Shown here: piece by piece, positions 24,767 through 34,288 of the stretch | Numbering within the stretch: position 1 is the stretch's first letter | Layout of the letters: each line of letters begins with the position of its first letter | Assembly: GCA_035295165.1 (NCBI GenBank) | Contig: DATGJN010000115.1 | Coordinates: 1-64,000, forward strand | Length of the DNA stretch: 64,000 nucleotides | Direction of reading: 5' to 3' | Source of the DNA: a bacterium | Lineage (GTDB): Bacteria; Sysuimicrobiota; Sysuimicrobiia; Sysuimicrobiales; Segetimicrobiaceae | Notes under the pieces: generated by a model | What the model saw: only the letters and a program-made list of their open reading frames with translations | What the model was told of the DNA's origin: nothing | The model's database searches: none | Program-made: the position numbers and the translations under genes

Positions 24767-25786
24767 ATGACGCATGCGGGTAACGCTGGCAGCGGGTCCC
24801 AATCGCGAACTCCGACGCGCGACAGACACCCGCAGCCCGGCATCACGGGGCTTGTGATTCGTCCGCTCCACGAGCACGATCTGTCGGCGGCGGACCGTAT
24901 CCTGCGCCTCGCGTTCGGCACCTTTGTTGGCCATCCCGATCCGCCGAAGCTCTGGCCGGGCAAGGACTACATTCGCACGCGATGGCTCGCCGATCCCTCG
25001 GCGGCGTTTGGGGCCGAACTCGATGGCGAGCTGGTTGGGTCTAACTTTGCGGCCCGATGGGGCAGCGTCGGATCCTTCGGGCCGTTGACCGTGCACCCCG
25101 ACCGGTGGGATCAGGGCGTTGCCAGGCGCCTCCTCGACCCCGTCGTCGCGCTGTTTGCCAGATGGGGAACCGCGCACGCGGGTCTCTTCACCTTTCCCCA
25201 CAGCCCGAAACACATCCATCTCTACCAGAAGTTCGACTTCTGGCCTCGGTACCTTACCGCGATCATGTCGAAGTCGGTGACGCGTCTCGCGCCCGTTCGC
25301 GGATCGGTGCGATATTCTGAACTCTCGGAGCACGAGCGGGGAGGGCAGCTCGCTGCCTGTCGCGAACTGGCGGACGCGATCTACCCGGGGCTCGACCTGG
25401 AGCGAGAGATCTGCGCGGTGCAGGCTCAAGGGCTCGGCGACACGCTGCTGGCCCGTGACGACGCGGGGCTGCTGGGGTTTGCGGTCTGCCACTGCGGGGT
25501 CGGCACTGAGGCTGGGGACGGTGCCTGCTATGTCAAGTTCGCGGCGACGCGGCCGGGGCCGACCGCTGCGCAACGCTTCGACGGGCTGCTCGAGGCGTGT
25601 GAGACGTTCGCTGCCGCGCGGAACCTGACGCGACTCGTGGGCGGCGTCAATCTCGCCCGTCACGAGGCGTATCGTCGGATGATCGCCCGCGGGTTCCGTA
25701 CGGATTTCCAGGGCGTGACGATGCACCTGCCCAACGATCCTGGGTACGATCGACCGGACGTGTTCCTGATCGACGATTGGCGCTAG
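24767..25786 (+). CDS. two-domain GNAT-like acetyltransferase
   Basis: 339 residues. Domain 1 (about 28-170) has the acetyl-CoA loop region FGPLTVHPDRWDQGVARRLL, where the R/QxxGx(G/A) motif appears as DQGVAR, and FPHSPKHIHLYQKFDFWPR. Domain 2 (about 180-335) repeats the fold less clearly (LGFAVCHCGVG; NLARHEAYRRMIARGFR). The substrate is unknown. ATG 24767 follows GGGGAGG; upstream codons in frame are not family-like. Confidence 0.82.
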   Translation: MTHAGNAGSGSQSRTPTRDRHPQPGITGLVIRPLHEHDLSAADRILRLAFGTFVGHPDPPKLWPGKDYIRTRWLADPSAAFGAELDGELVGSNFAARWGSVGSFGPLTVHPDRWDQGVARRLLDPVVALFARWGTAHAGLFTFPHSPKHIHLYQKFDFWPRYLTAIMSKSVTRLAPVRGSVRYSELSEHERGGQLAACRELADAIYPGLDLEREICAVQAQGLGDTLLARDDAGLLGFAVCHCGVGTEAGDGACYVKFAATRPGPTAAQRFDGLLEACETFAAARNLTRLVGGVNLARHEAYRRMIARGFRTDFQGVTMHLPNDPGYDRPDVFLIDDWR

Positions 25787-25898
25787 CTCGACCGCGGCAC
25801 GCGGAATCGGGGAGGCCTGTCGCCCGATCGGTGCCCGGCCGCGCCCGGTGCGGCGGCGTGTGCTGCGCCACGGCGTCACCACACATTGGGGGGATCAT

Positions 25899-27335
25899 AT
25901 GACAGACACATCCAAGCCGAACGTTGCCGCATCCGTGGGAGAGGCTGCTCTTCAGGAATTAAGGGGGCAGATGCGCGGCGAGGTAATCGCCCCGGGGGAC
26001 AGCGCGTACGACGCCGCCCGCTCGGTGTGGAACGGCATGATCGACAAGCGTCCGGCGGCCGTTGCTCGATGCATGGGCGTGTCCGACGTGCTTGCCGCTG
26101 TCCGGTTTGCGCGGGCCCGCGACGTCCTGACCGCGGTGCGCGGCGGGGGACACAACGTTGCCGGGTTCGGCACGTGCGACGGCGGGTTGGTCATCGACCT
26201 GTCTGCGCTGAAGGGCGTCCGGGTGGACCCGGTGGCGCACACGGCTCGCGCGCAGCCCGGTCTCACCTGGGGCGAGTTCGATCGCGAGACTCAGGCGTTC
26301 GGCCTCGCCACGACGGGGGGCTTGGTCACGACGACCGGGATCGCCGGGTTCACGCTCGGGGGCGGCATCGGGTGGCTGATGCGAAAGCACGGCCTCACGA
26401 TCGATAATCTTGTGTCGGCCGACGTGGTCACGGCCGACGGGACGCTCGTTACCGCGAGCCCCGCCAGTCACCCCGATCTGTTTTGGGGGCTCCGCGGGGG
26501 CGGAGGAAACTTCGGGATCGTGACCTCGTTCGAGTACCGCCTCCATCCGGTCGGGCCCGTCGTGCTTGGCGGCGCCGTCCTGCACCCGGCCGAGAACGCG
26601 CGGGAACTGCTGCGATTCTACAACCGGTGGGTCACCACACTGCCGGACGAGATGACGTCCATGGTCGCCTTCATCACGGCGCCGCCGCTGCCGTTCATTC
26701 CTCAGTCGCTGCACGGAACGCCGATGGTCGCGGTGGCCGTGTGCTACGCTGGGGCGGTGACCGACGGGGAGCGCGTGGTGCAACCGCTGACGTCGTTCGG
26801 GCCGCCCGCGGTCGCGCACGTCGGGCCGGTCCCGTACACGGTCCTCCAGGGGATGTTTGACGCGAGCGCGCCGCGCGGGATTCACAGCTACTGGAAGACC
26901 CACTACGTGCCGGACTTCTCCGACGCCGCCATTGACGCACTCGTCGCGCAGACGGCGCGCATGCGAGCGCTGTCCCCGTTCACGACGTTGCACCTCCACC
27001 ATTTGGAGGGCGCGGTCAGCCGCGTGGATCCGGAGGCGACCGCGTTCCGGCATCGAACGCCGCGTTACGCCATGAACATCGTGGGGCTTTGGACGGCCGC
27101 GGAACAGCCCGACCCTCACATCGCTTGGGTGCGCCGGACGTACGACGCGATGCATCCGTTTTCGACGGGGGCGCCGTACCTCAACTTCCTCGGCGACGAA
27201 GGCGGCGATCGGGTCAGGGCGGCCTACGGGGCCGCCACATACGACCGGCTGGTCGAGGTGAAGACCCGATATGATCCGACGAACTTCTTCCGGGTCAATC
27301 AGAACATCCGTCCCGCTGGGAAGGAGGACGCGTAA
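25899..27335 (+). CDS. FAD-binding oxidoreductase of the berberine-bridge/BBE type
   Basis: 478 residues. The PCMH-type FAD domain includes RGGGHNVAGFGTCDGGLVID, where the His in GGGHN is the usual covalent FAD attachment site, then GFTLGGGIGWLMRKHGLTID and WGLRGGGGNFGIVTSFEYRL. The C-terminal BBE segment is present (RYDPTNFFRVNQNI). Such enzymes oxidise sugars, alkaloid-like or aromatic alcohols; the substrate cannot be told. No twin-arginine or signal peptide, so cytoplasmic. A strong hairpin follows about 110 bases after the stop. Confidence 0.9.
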   Translation: MTDTSKPNVAASVGEAALQELRGQMRGEVIAPGDSAYDAARSVWNGMIDKRPAAVARCMGVSDVLAAVRFARARDVLTAVRGGGHNVAGFGTCDGGLVIDLSALKGVRVDPVAHTARAQPGLTWGEFDRETQAFGLATTGGLVTTTGIAGFTLGGGIGWLMRKHGLTIDNLVSADVVTADGTLVTASPASHPDLFWGLRGGGGNFGIVTSFEYRLHPVGPVVLGGAVLHPAENARELLRFYNRWVTTLPDEMTSMVAFITAPPLPFIPQSLHGTPMVAVAVCYAGAVTDGERVVQPLTSFGPPAVAHVGPVPYTVLQGMFDASAPRGIHSYWKTHYVPDFSDAAIDALVAQTARMRALSPFTTLHLHHLEGAVSRVDPEATAFRHRTPRYAMNIVGLWTAAEQPDPHIAWVRRTYDAMHPFSTGAPYLNFLGDEGGDRVRAAYGAATYDRLVEVKTRYDPTNFFRVNQNIRPAGKEDA

Positions 27336-27447
27336 GAGCGACCGGTGCCGGGGTGGGACTCCCTCCGTCGCGCCGGGTCCGAGTGCCACGTGAGGGCAGG
27401 GACGTCCCGTCTCGTTGACGACGCACGGCTTTCGGCATGGGCCCGGT

Positions 27448-27480
27448 GGCCCGAGGCGTGTAGGATAGGCGCCTCGGGCC
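27448..27480. terminator. hairpin terminator after the BBE gene
   Basis: A perfect 11-bp stem, GGCCCGAGGCG at 27448-27458 pairing with CGCCTCGGGCC at 27470-27480, with an 11-base loop. The tail (CTTCCCTGTCTT) is only moderately T-rich. It is the main feature of the 304-base gap before the XRE-type gene. Confidence 0.65.
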
Positions 27481-27639
27481 CTTCCCTGTCTTGCGACGTC
27501 TTGCGACCGAAGCTGCGCATCTTTATGCCCTATTTTCTCACGGTCTTCGGAACTCCCTAACGTTGCGAAAACGCTCCTATTATTCGCGACCTCCAGAATA
27601 GACGCGCGGGTGGGAATGAGGGAGCGGAGGCTGTTGAGC

Positions 27640-27939
27640 ATGGCTGAGCGTCACGCGGCGGCGCGGGCTGCTAGGGGCCTTGCCGGGATGGATACGAAAC
27701 CGACCGTACCGGTCCTGTCCCCAGGCGCGGCGCCCGGCGCAGGGGCCCAGCAGTCATCTCTGTTCGGGCTTCGAACATCGGTGAGGGCGTGGTGCGCCGA
27801 GCAGCGTGTGAGCCAGTCGGCGTTGGCAATGAGGGCGGGCATCAGCGCGTCGCATCTGAACCAGATCATCCGGGGTCGTTCGCGTCCGAGTCCGGCGCTG
27901 GCGCAGCGCATTCGCGGGTTGATCGGGGGCGCCCCCTAG
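27640..27939 (+). CDS. XRE/Cro-type helix-turn-helix protein
   Basis: 99 residues. The C-terminal half is an XRE-type domain: VRAWCAEQRVSQSALAMRAG, SASHLNQIIRGRSRPSPALA and AQRIRGLI, with helix 2-turn-helix 3 at SQSALAMRAGISASHLNQII. The N-terminal half is Ala/Pro-rich and probably disordered. ATG 27640 has GGAGG nine bases upstream; 27616 is possible. Likely a DNA-binding regulator of unknown target. Confidence 0.75.
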   Translation: MAERHAAARAARGLAGMDTKPTVPVLSPGAAPGAGAQQSSLFGLRTSVRAWCAEQRVSQSALAMRAGISASHLNQIIRGRSRPSPALAQRIRGLIGGAP

Positions 27940-28393
27940 CCGGTTCGCCACGGGCGCGAGTGTGCCAGCGAAGTTCGGCCATCGACGCCGCCTGCGGTAG
28001 GACGAGCGGTCCACCTACACACGCGGCTTGTTCCAGCGAGGCGCTCAATGTCGAGTGCCGGGACCTGTCGCCGTACGTCGTCTCGTCGACGGGTCTCACA
28101 CCGTATCGGCCCGCGCCGAAGCACCGGGCCGCGCTCATCGCTGCCCTGAACGGAAGGAAACGCAGCCGATCGGTTCCTTCCTGCAGGCCAAACGGGCTGC
28201 CCCGATCGCACGACACCCCAAGAGTCCTCTCTTTGGATGAGATAAGCGGACACGAAGCGCGGGTACATCGTATCGACAGCGACGGTGTCTCATCTCCGTT
28301 GACCGCCTGCCGTCATGATGGGCCCGGGTTCTTGATCGCCAGGGCGGCCCGTACGCGTACCGGAGAGTTCGCCGGGCTGGGGAGGGCTGAACC
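27940..28393. other. 454-base gap with one inverted repeat
   Basis: No supported gene. An 8-bp inverted repeat, GGAAGGAA (28152-28159) and TTCCTTCC (28174-28181) with a 14-base loop, is the only structure I see. It may be a weak terminator or an operator for the exported-protein operon that follows. Confidence 0.45.
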
Positions 28394-30310
28394 GTGGCCA
28401 AACGAACGGTCCTGTGGGTCGTCGCGCTCGCTAGCGTCGTCGGGATATTCAGCACGTTGGCCTCGTCCGGGGCAACGCAGTGGCCAAGTACACGATCCCT
28501 GCCTGCGGTGTCAGCGTCCACCGTCGGCACGTCACACGCCAGATTCTTACCGCCCGTGTCTCCGGGCGACCGCAGCGCGCGGTCCGTGTTGATCACACCG
28601 GATGCGGTCCCCGCGACGGTGCTCGCGTACCAATCGCTGTCGTACACCAACGATCGTGCGCCAGCGCCTCGGTCCTACCTGGCACAACGGGTTCCTTCGA
28701 TCGTCCCGCAAACGGTGCCGCGCGACGGGTTGCCACGGCCGAAGTCGGTGCCGCCGGTAGCGCCTCAATGGGGTCCCGAGAATGTGACCCAACCCGCCGT
28801 CCCCGCAGAGCCGACGCTATCAGCGGGTCTCCTCCAATCCGTGGATTGCCGGCTCGGGCGTGTGGTCGTCCGCGAGAAGCACGGAGCCATGGCGTTTTCC
28901 GCGAGCCGTGGCACCGCGATCTATGCCGGGGCGGAGACGCTCACGGAGGTCTGCGCGCTGACCCACTTTGTGGGAGCGCAGGCGGTCGTCTGGTGGACCG
29001 CGAGCGGTCCAGAGCGGGTCGCGAGCCGGATCGACGTGGTGGCGCTGTCCACCCGGACGCCGGCCACGTCCGGTCCTGACCACCAGGGCGCCGACGCCGC
29101 GCGGGGCGAGACCCCCGTGCCGCTCACCGCGCCGACCATGAGCGGCGATCCGCCAACGGTCGCCGCTGATCCCCCGGGCGATCCGCAGGGATCGGCCCCG
29201 GTCGCGACCGATGCGACCCTCGACGGCGTCGTCACGGCCCGCACATCGAAGGCGCTGCTCGTGGACACGAACGCGGGAGCCCGGCCCGTCGTGTTTGGTC
29301 CGGGCGTCGGCGTGAGCGGCATCCGAACCACGCCGAACGCGATCGCCCCCTTGGACGTGGTAGCCGTCCGCGGGGTCGCGACGACCGCCGGGACGCTCGT
29401 CGCAACTCGGATCGACGTCGTGGGCAGAGTTAGCAAAGAGGTGACGGGGTACGTGACCGCCATCGGACGCGGGGTCATCGTGCTGAACGGTTCGCTCGTA
29501 ATTCCGATCCGCAACGCAATCGTGATCAACAACGGATTGGTGCCGTTCTCGTCGGTGACTGTAGGACAGACCGTGGCGATCGGGCTGAGGACGGGTAGTG
29601 TTGCGGCGGGCGCGGCCGGTCCGGCGGACGACGGGACGAGTGTCGGAGCGTCTGGCGCAGCCGCGCCCTCGAGTGCGGGTGTGTCCGGGGGCGCGACTGT
29701 GTCCGGCAACGCGGTCGGCGTTTCCGGTAACGCGGGCGTGGGGGCGAACGCCAACGCCTCGGGAGGAGGCGCCGTCTCAGGCAACATCGGTGCGGCGGCA
29801 AACGTCGGTTCGTCGGGGAACGGGAGTGCAGCGGGCAGCGCGTCGGCGAACGCCGGCGCGGCGGCAAACGTCGGTTCATCGGGGAACAGTAGTACAGCGG
29901 GCAGCGCGAACGCGTCGGCGAACGCCGGCGCGGGGGCAAACGTCGGTTCGTCGGGGAACGGGAGCGCAGCGGGCAGCGCGTCGGCGAACGCCGGCGCGGC
30001 GGCAAACGTCGGTTCGTCAGGGAACGGTAGCGCAGCGGGCAACGCAAACGCGTCGGTGAATGCGAGCGCCTCGGGGAGCGCGACGGCTGGGTCGGCGAAC
30101 GCGAGCGCCTCGGCCGGCGCCAGCACGTCGGCAAGCACGGGTGCCCGCGGCGGCGCGTCGGTGGGCGCGGGGGCTTCGACCAGCGTCGGTACGGGAAGCG
30201 GTGGCCCGTCGCTCAATCTCGGTGTGACAGGGAGCGTCGGCGTCTCAGGAGGAGGCGTATCCGGAAACGCGGGGGCTTCCATCGGTCACGATCCGAGCAC
30301 CCAAAAGTGA
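28394..30310 (+). CDS. exported DUF5666-like protein with a long Gly/Ala/Ser/Asn repeat tail
   Basis: 638 residues from GTG 28394, which follows GGGGAGGG. An N-terminal signal-type segment (VLWVVALASVVGIFSTLASS) is followed by a low-complexity linker. DUF5666-like beta modules stand at about 145-225 and 275-400 (GVVTARTSKALLVDTNAG, EVTGYVTAIGRGVIVLNGSL, VTVGQTVAIGL). From about residue 405 to the end the protein is almost only G, A, S, N, V and T, built in part from tandem 22-24-residue units (ANVGSSGNGSAAGSASANAG). It is probably surface-exposed. A second exported protein gene starts one base after its stop. Confidence 0.8.
   Translation: MAKRTVLWVVALASVVGIFSTLASSGATQWPSTRSLPAVSASTVGTSHARFLPPVSPGDRSARSVLITPDAVPATVLAYQSLSYTNDRAPAPRSYLAQRVPSIVPQTVPRDGLPRPKSVPPVAPQWGPENVTQPAVPAEPTLSAGLLQSVDCRLGRVVVREKHGAMAFSASRGTAIYAGAETLTEVCALTHFVGAQAVVWWTASGPERVASRIDVVALSTRTPATSGPDHQGADAARGETPVPLTAPTMSGDPPTVAADPPGDPQGSAPVATDATLDGVVTARTSKALLVDTNAGARPVVFGPGVGVSGIRTTPNAIAPLDVVAVRGVATTAGTLVATRIDVVGRVSKEVTGYVTAIGRGVIVLNGSLVIPIRNAIVINNGLVPFSSVTVGQTVAIGLRTGSVAAGAAGPADDGTSVGASGAAAPSSAGVSGGATVSGNAVGVSGNAGVGANANASGGGAVSGNIGAAANVGSSGNGSAAGSASANAGAAANVGSSGNSSTAGSANASANAGAGANVGSSGNGSAAGSASANAGAAANVGSSGNGSAAGNANASVNASASGSATAGSANASASAGASTSASTGARGGASVGAGASTSVGTGSGGPSLNLGVTGSVGVSGGGVSGNAGASIGHDPSTQK
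29795..30070 (+). repeat. tandem 66/72-bp coding repeats
   Basis: Four direct units starting at about 29795, 29861, 29933 and 29999, all beginning G(C/G)GGCAAACGTCGGTTC. Lengths are 66, 72, 66 and about 72 bases, in frame, so copy-number change would lengthen or shorten the protein without breaking it. Units differ by a few bases. Confidence 0.88.
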
Positions 30311-30311
30311 G

Positions 30312-31076
30312 ATGGGGACGCACGCAAGCGCACCGGTCAGGACATCGACGACGCGGCGTTGGTGTCAACGATGGGCCGCGGCCGTGCTGTTTGCGTGCCT
30401 GATCGCCGCAGGCGCACCGCAGGCGAACGCGGTGCCCGGCGTCTCTGTGACGTATCTGCTCCGCGCCATCACGACGCAGCTGACGTTTCGAAATCGCGAC
30501 AGCGGTGCGTCCACCCGCTGCCTCGGTTTCGTCGTGACGGTGAGGGGCCCCGATGCGTACGTAGCGGCGGCGAGATCCTGTCTCGAGCCCCTTCTGAGTA
30601 CTCGGTTTGCGACCGGCGTGTCCTTTGCAAAGTTGGGTGTCGACATCACCGTCGTGTACGCGGACGGGAGCGAGGGCACGGTCGGGGATCTCGCCTGGAT
30701 GGACGATATCCTCTCCCTCGTCGCGTCGTTCGTGACGCGGCCGGAGTCGTACAACAAACTGTGTCCGTCCTGCTCCATGTACGAGGATTTTGGCTCTGAG
30801 CAGACGATCCCCGTCGCCTTTGCACCGGACGTGCCGACGCGCGCGACCGTGTCGCACGGCACGGTGGTCTCGGACGTCCACGGGAACTACGGGTTCCGGC
30901 TCGCCGGTGCGTCGGTTCTCCGCGGTTCCGCAGTCATCGACTCGCGTAACGGCGATTTGGTCGGGGTGCTGACGGCTCTCGGCCCAGGCGACGCCGGTCA
31001 AGAAGAAGGGCGCCTGGTGGCCGGCAAGGCCGTCAACGACCTTACGGGCTACACAGTGGCGATGTTCGAGCGGTAA
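30312..31076 (+). CDS. exported protein, possibly a degenerate trypsin-like fold
   Basis: 254 residues. A basic start followed by a signal segment (AAAVLFACLIAAGAPQANA) predicts export. The mature part contains FVVTVRGPDAYVAAARSCLE and ends GSAVIDSRNGDLVGVLTALG, which recalls the last barrel of trypsin-like proteases (GxSGGPVxx..GxLVG), but the catalytic Ser position (RGSAV) and the His/Asp sites are not convincing. A CPSC motif could form a disulfide. It begins one base after the repeat-protein stop, so the two are co-expressed. Assignment is tentative. Confidence 0.7.
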   Translation: MGTHASAPVRTSTTRRWCQRWAAAVLFACLIAAGAPQANAVPGVSVTYLLRAITTQLTFRNRDSGASTRCLGFVVTVRGPDAYVAAARSCLEPLLSTRFATGVSFAKLGVDITVVYADGSEGTVGDLAWMDDILSLVASFVTRPESYNKLCPSCSMYEDFGSEQTIPVAFAPDVPTRATVSHGTVVSDVHGNYGFRLAGASVLRGSAVIDSRNGDLVGVLTALGPGDAGQEEGRLVAGKAVNDLTGYTVAMFER

Positions 31077-31431
31077 CGCGCCCGCCCGAGCCCCGAACGC
31101 CGCTCCGTGTGCGCGGGCCCGCGGCGCCGCGTCCTGCCAACGTTCCGCAACCGCCCGGGCCGAGTCGGTGCCCGTTGCTGGGTGCATCTCGCGGTGCCGC
31201 TGACTCGTGCGTCGGTCGGAGGGATTGGTGGACAGCGCGCGAACTGCGCTCGTGGACTGACCGAATGCACCATCGAGCGTTCGACCACCGGGAGGCACGG
31301 GCCGTCGCCGGGTCGACGATTTCGTTTCCGATTCCCGCCTTCGTGTCGCGCATGCGCCACCACCGTCTGCGAGGCCTCGCGGGCCCACCCAGCGGGATAC
31401 ACGCATCTCCCGTCACCAGGAGGGCGCGTCG
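31077..31431. other. 355-base gap
   Basis: GC-rich spacer between the exported-protein operon and the ROK gene. I see no gene, promoter pair or hairpin I can support. Confidence 0.45.
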
Positions 31432-32343
31432 TTGAACATCGTCGGCATCGACATCGGTGCCTCCAACCTGCGCATCGTCCTGTCCGACCGAAGCGGCAGG
31501 CTCCGAGAGGTTTCCTCGGAGAAGACGAACGCCGCGGAGCTCATGGAGCAGATCTTCGCTGGGCTGCGCCGGCTCTCCGGCTTCGACGCGATCGGCATCG
31601 CCGCGGTGGGACCGCTCGACGTGAAAGAGGGCGTCATCCTGAACCCGCCCAACGTCCGGGTCAGGAACCTCGAGATCGTGCGGCTGGTTCGAACGCGATT
31701 CAAGCGGCCGTGCTACCTCGTGAACGACTGCGTCGCCGCCGTGCTCGGGGAGAAAATGTTCGGGGCGGGGCGAGGTGTCCCGAACCTCGTCTACGTCACG
31801 TTGAGCACCGGCGTCGGGTGCGGGGTGATCGTGGATGGTCGCGTGCTGCAAGGCAAGGACGGCAACGCCCACGAGATAGGGCACTGCACCGTGGACGTCT
31901 CGGGCGCGCTCCGATGCGGCTGTGGAAGCTATGGGCATTGGGAAGCGTACTGTGGCGGAGCGCACATTCCGGCGTTCGCACGACTCCTGCTTCGGACGGA
32001 GTACCGCCACGCGGCGAGCGCGCTGCGCGGGGCGCGACGGACGCTCAGTCCTGAAGCACTGTTCCGCGCGGCCCGGTCTGACCGGGTGGCCGCCCAGATC
32101 GTGGAACGGATCGGCATGTTCAACGGCGTGGGCGTCGCGAACGCGATCAACGCCTACGATCCCGAGCTGGTGACGATCGGCGGGCCGATCGCCCTGCGGC
32201 ACGCCCGGGAGGTGATGACGCCAATTCGGCGCCACGCGCGGCGGTATGCGATCAATCGGGTGCCGCGCATCGTACTGACCCCGTTGAAGGACCTGGTCGT
32301 CGTGTACGGCGCCGTGGCCAGCGTGCTCTCCCGCCACGCCTGA
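31432..32343 (+). CDS. ROK family protein (sugar kinase-like)
   Basis: 303 residues from TTG 31432, supported by AGGAGG nine bases upstream. ATP motif GIDIGASNLRIVLSD, catalytic Asp99 in YLVNDCVAAVLGE, and STGVGCGVIVDGRVLQGKDG followed by NAHEIGHC are all standard. The zinc site is CGCGSYGHWE: C162 and C164 are present but the third Cys of the usual CxCGxxGCxE is His169. There is no N-terminal helix-turn-helix, so it is a kinase rather than a repressor. The substrate (glucose, N-acetylmannosamine or other) is not clear; no sugar transporter is nearby. Confidence 0.87.
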   Translation: MNIVGIDIGASNLRIVLSDRSGRLREVSSEKTNAAELMEQIFAGLRRLSGFDAIGIAAVGPLDVKEGVILNPPNVRVRNLEIVRLVRTRFKRPCYLVNDCVAAVLGEKMFGAGRGVPNLVYVTLSTGVGCGVIVDGRVLQGKDGNAHEIGHCTVDVSGALRCGCGSYGHWEAYCGGAHIPAFARLLLRTEYRHAASALRGARRTLSPEALFRAARSDRVAAQIVERIGMFNGVGVANAINAYDPELVTIGGPIALRHAREVMTPIRRHARRYAINRVPRIVLTPLKDLVVVYGAVASVLSRHA

Positions 32344-32487
32344 CACGAGCTCGGCGCACCGAGGGGCTCCCGTAGCCGCGCGCGTCTTGGCTCGGAACGT
32401 CCTGGGTATGGTGAAGGCAGTGGATCACAGCGCGGCGCATCCGGCCGCGCGACGCCTTCAACATGCAGGGCGAGGGAGGGAGGAGCG

Positions 32488-32835
32488 GTGAAGCAGCTCG
32501 CGATCGGCGTGGCGATCGGACTCGTCTTGGGCCTGACGGTATCGGCGGTGGCCACCAATGCGTTCGAGACCGGCAAGTCCTGGCAGGAGTCTGGGTCAGA
32601 CTACCAGCTCGGGTTCACGGTCGGCGCGGCGGACATGATCCTCAACCTCGAAGGGCCTTCCGATGTCGACGACATCCAAGCGGCGGCGAGCTGCCTGAAG
32701 CGGCACTCGGCCGATTGGAACGCGGGCAATCTTCGAACCGTCGTCAACGACTATCTGAGCGCGCACCAGGAGATGCTCCAGTACACGATGGCGAGCGACG
32801 TCCTCGGGGCCATCAACGCGGCATGCGCTAAATAG
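32488..32835 (+). CDS. small exported protein, Rap1a/Tai-like pattern
   Basis: 115 residues. It has a signal peptide (LAIGVAIGLVLGLTVSAVAT) and then an all-helical mature domain with two Cys (AAASCLKRHSADWNAGNLR and the final AACAK). The spacing of Cys, the Leu-x-x-Val-Val-x-x-Tyr-Leu helix (LRTVVNDYLSAH) and the end Cys recall the Rap1a/Tai immunity-protein fold, but the match is by eye only. GTG start behind GGGAGGGAGGAG. Not linked to any toxin or type VI gene here. Confidence 0.65.
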   Translation: MKQLAIGVAIGLVLGLTVSAVATNAFETGKSWQESGSDYQLGFTVGAADMILNLEGPSDVDDIQAAASCLKRHSADWNAGNLRTVVNDYLSAHQEMLQYTMASDVLGAINAACAK

Positions 32836-33044
32836 ACGATCGGCTGCGTGCGCGGCGCTCGACGCGTCTGGTCCCGAGGAACAGCGCACGCTGGAATCCT
32901 GCGCCGCAGCGATCCGGCCGTTCTGGAGCGAGTCGCCGCCATAGATCGGCCCCGCGAGGGGGGGACGTCGGGCGCCACGAACTGGTCCGATGGCACGCGC
33001 ACCGACCGTGCCGAAAGGCGAGACGTCTGACGACGGGGCGGCCC

Positions 33045-34187
33045 ATGGAACCGTTTGACGGCGAGAGACTGCGGCGTGCGATGGCCGCGCGCGGCGTGCA
33101 CGTGATCGTCGCCACGAGCCGTCACAACGTCGAGTACCTGACTGGTGGCTACTACAACCCGTTCTTCGCCTGGGGCCCCCGGTTTGGGACCGGCCAGTAT
33201 CTCTCGGCCGTGGCCGTTCCGGCGGCGCGATTGGAGTCCGCGTTCTACGTCGCTCGGGAAAACGAGCAAGACTTTCTCCAGGCGTTCGGCCCGCTGTGGA
33301 TCACCGACGTCCACTGGGCGCCCCGGCGGCCGAACATCGCCGTGGAGGTCGCGGCCAAGACGGCCGAGATACTCCGCGCGCAGGGCATGGCCGGTGGGAC
33401 GATCGGGGTCGAATGCCCGTTTCTGCCGGTGGACGCGTTCGAGGCCCTTCGCCGTGATCTGCCGGAAGCCATGTTCGTCGACGCGAGCCCGATCCTCGCG
33501 GCGCTGCGGGCGATCAAGCGACCGACGGAACTCGAGCGGCTTGAGGTCGTGCACCGGATCACGTCCGAGGCGATCCGGGCCACGATTGCGGCCGGCCGAA
33601 GCGAGCACAGCATGCGGGACCTCGCCGAGGCGGTGCAGCGGCAGGTTGAACAGCGCGGCGGCCGGTATCTGTACGCGCTCACCAACGTCGGGCCGGGGCT
33701 GGTCCGGGCGGCCACATCCGAACCGTGGGGCCGCGGGCGGCCCCTGCATGTCGACGCGGGTGCCGAACTTGCCGGCTACCGGTCGGACGTGGCGCGCATG
33801 GGATCCATCGGCCCGGCGCCGGCGCGCGCCCTGGACCTGTTCGATGCCTGCGTCCGGGCCCAGGCCCGCATCCGCGCGCGCATCGGTCCCGCCATCTCCG
33901 CCCGCGAGTTGTGGAAGATCGGGACCGACGCGGTCGCCGCCGGGCCGTGGGGTCGGTTCGGGAAGTTCCAGGCGCACGGGCTCGGGATGGTGAGCCACGA
34001 ACTGCCCGAAGTGACGCCGGATGCGGACGGCGCCCTGGAGGCCGGGATGGTGATCTCCGTCGAGACCGACTGTCTCGACCCCGACACCGGTCACATCAAG
34101 TTGGAGGACACGGTGGTCGTCACCGCAACCGGGTGCGCCGGGCTCGGTGACGCGCACCGCGACTGGTGCGTCGCCTCGGGGGCGTAG
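33045..34187 (+). CDS. M24 family metallopeptidase (Xaa-Pro dipeptidase/creatinase type)
   Basis: 380 residues, two domains: an N-terminal creatinase-like domain (1-160; RHNVEYLTGG) and a pita-bread catalytic domain. All five metal ligands are visible: two Asp in HVDAGAELAGYRSDVAR, His in KFQAHGLGMVSHE, and Glu in VISVETDC and HIKLEDTVVV. It should be a dimetal Xaa-Pro hydrolase or a creatinase-like amidohydrolase. Cytoplasmic. A strong terminator follows about 100 bases downstream. Confidence 0.9.
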   Translation: MEPFDGERLRRAMAARGVHVIVATSRHNVEYLTGGYYNPFFAWGPRFGTGQYLSAVAVPAARLESAFYVARENEQDFLQAFGPLWITDVHWAPRRPNIAVEVAAKTAEILRAQGMAGGTIGVECPFLPVDAFEALRRDLPEAMFVDASPILAALRAIKRPTELERLEVVHRITSEAIRATIAAGRSEHSMRDLAEAVQRQVEQRGGRYLYALTNVGPGLVRAATSEPWGRGRPLHVDAGAELAGYRSDVARMGSIGPAPARALDLFDACVRAQARIRARIGPAISARELWKIGTDAVAAGPWGRFGKFQAHGLGMVSHELPEVTPDADGALEAGMVISVETDCLDPDTGHIKLEDTVVVTATGCAGLGDAHRDWCVASGA

Positions 34188-34288
34188 ACGCGGCCGCCGT
34201 CCTGACAGCGGGAGCGATGCCGTGAGATCCAACGGACACGCAAGCAGGCCCGATCGACTGTGCGTCGCCGTCGTGCGAAGTTGGCCGC

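Noticed and set aside
28921-30282. 453-residue open frame on the minus strand, rich in Pro and Ala
   Set aside because: It is the mirror of the G/A/S repeat tail of the plus-strand exported protein. Its repeats only copy the DNA repeat, and it has no ribosome site or fold-like pattern.
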